Below are positions 35,096 to 35,938 of a DNA stretch of 35,938 nucleotides, piece by piece; positions within the stretch are counted from its first letter, which is position 1, and each line of letters opens with the position of its first letter. Position numbers and translations under genes: made by a program. The notes beneath the pieces were generated by a model. The model was not told where the DNA came from and ran no database searches. It was given only the letters and a program-made list of their open reading frames with translations. Source of the stretch: a virus; IMG/VR virus record IMGVR_UViG_3300033571_009216, positions 1 to 35,938 of that record; one strand, given 5' to 3'.

Positions 35096-35938
35096 AAGCA
35101 AAGACGACGGACGACGAATTCATCAGGCTTTGGCGATTACACGGCAGCGCCAAAAAGATGGCCGAGTTTCTTCAAGTTGACCTGCGGACCATCAATCGAA
35201 GGCGACGACGCCTTGAGCTTCGATATCGTATTGCGCTGGATTCGGTAAAAAAAGCACACCTGTTTTCACACCTGCAAACCGCCCACAAGCATGGGGCCAG
35301 GTCACAGCTTGGGATTCAAGATGGCGTGGTCTTGGTCTTCAGCGACGCGCACTTTTGGCCGGGCATTCGCAGTACGGCGTTCCGCGGCCTGCTCTGGGCA
35401 ATTGAAGAACTCCAGCCAAAGGCAGTCATCTGCAACGGAGACGCCTTTGACGGAAGCTCTATCAGCCGGTATCCGCGCATCGGATGGGACAGCAAGCCCT
35501 CGGTCGTGGAGGAGTTGAAAGCCTGCGAGTTCTCCCTCGGAGAAGTTGAAGAGGCTGCGCTGAAGGCGCGACACAACGCCAAGCTGGTTTGGACGCTAGG
35601 CAATCACGACGCCCGCTTTGAGAACCTGCTCGCCCAGCACGCCGGCCAGTACGAGGGGGTAAAGGGCTTTTCCCTGAAAGACCATTTTCCCGCGTGGACG
35701 CCAGCGTGGAGCTGCTGGGTCAACGACTCCGTGGTGGTGAAGCATCGCTACAAGGGCGGCATCCACGCCACTCACAACAACACCGTCAGCAGCGGCAAAA
35801 GCATCGTCACCGGGCACCTGCATTCGCTCAAGGTCACGCCCTACAGCGACTACAACCAGCACCCGCGCTTCGGCGTGGACACCGGGACGCTCGCCGAAAT
35901 CGACGGGCCGCAGTTTGTCGACTACCTCGAGGACAACC
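35092..35938 (+). CDS. Metallophosphoesterase with N-terminal HTH-like region (runs off end, completes at 1-221)
   Basis: TTG start at 35092 (ribosome site aagga, TTGA overlap). Residues about 10-42 form an HTH-like, very basic segment (LRTINRRRRRLE). The calcineurin-like phosphoesterase core has all motifs: SDAH (D85, H87), GDAFD (D117, D120), GNHD (N171, H172), KH (H218) and GHLH (H242, H244). The full 326-residue product is read by joining to 1-221 across the 87-base overlap. It would be a metal-dependent phosphatase or nuclease, perhaps Mre11/SbcD-like in acting on DNA; the substrate is unknown. Confidence 0.9.
   Translation, partial: MKAKTTDDEFIRLWRLHGSAKKMAEFLQVDLRTINRRRRRLELRYRIALDSVKKAHLFSHLQTAHKHGARSQLGIQDGVVLVFSDAHFWPGIRSTAFRGLLWAIEELQPKAVICNGDAFDGSSISRYPRIGWDSKPSVVEELKACEFSLGEVEEAALKARHNAKLVWTLGNHDARFENLLAQHAGQYEGVKGFSLKDHFPAWTPAWSCWVNDSVVVKHRYKGGIHATHNNTVSSGKSIVTGHLHSLKVTPYSDYNQHPRFGVDTGTLAEIDGPQFVDYLEDN
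35852..35938. repeat. Terminal direct overlap, right copy
   Basis: Identical to bases 1-87. See the left copy: the sequence lies inside the phosphoesterase gene and closes the circle. Confidence 0.95.

Overview
The window reads as one complete, G+C-rich genome of a temperate tailed phage (Caudoviricetes) with a short-tailed (podovirus-like) virion plan, cut open inside a gene. The first 87 bases recur exactly as the last 87 bases (1-87 = 35852-35938). A metallophosphoesterase gene that starts at 35092 runs off the right end and continues in frame through 1-221, so the map is circular with about 35,851 unique bases. The host cannot be read from the sequence. The YdaS-like Cro, GH108 lysin, ERF/YqaJ recombination pair and lipoprotein spanin candidate suggest a Gram-negative, probably proteobacterial, host.

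Layout. 31263-35938 and 1-2047 (+ strand): cro, small regulators, an HNH-like protein, a lambda O-like initiator with an internal origin candidate, a lambda P-like helicase loader, nuclease- and metallopeptidase-like proteins, the phosphoesterase, small proteins and a possible late regulator. 2336-10725: terminase small and large subunits, portal, then fibre and appendage genes. 10822-22108: scaffold, SU10-type capsid protein, head-tail adaptor, a second fibre pair, a large tail protein and four low-complexity ejection-type proteins. 22274-24454: lysis genes (coiled-coil membrane protein, GH108 endolysin, holin, nested lipoprotein spanin candidate) and small proteins. 24455-24764: non-coding, repeat-rich attP candidate, followed by a tyrosine integrase.

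25624-29638 (- strand) is a leftward early operon of 13 overlapping genes: an AlpA/Xis-like regulator, an SSB-like protein, a YqaJ exonuclease, an ERF annealing protein, two HNH proteins and small proteins. 29691-31263 is a lambda-like immunity region. The CI-like S24 repressor (-) and Cro (+) are divergent around three 14-bp operators, and two more operators overlap a leftward promoter. A rightward pair including a DUF2335 membrane protein sits between the left operators and cI, next to a 49-bp direct repeat.

The most notable observations are a duplicated two-gene fibre cassette (6663-8260 and 14180-15366), a lipoprotein gene nested out of frame in the holin gene, a five-site operator system with apparently leaderless cro and cI, the accessory pair in the immunity region, a 22-residue repeat protein, and terminators placed inside the late operon. 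I found no tRNA, rRNA, CRISPR array or insertion sequence.
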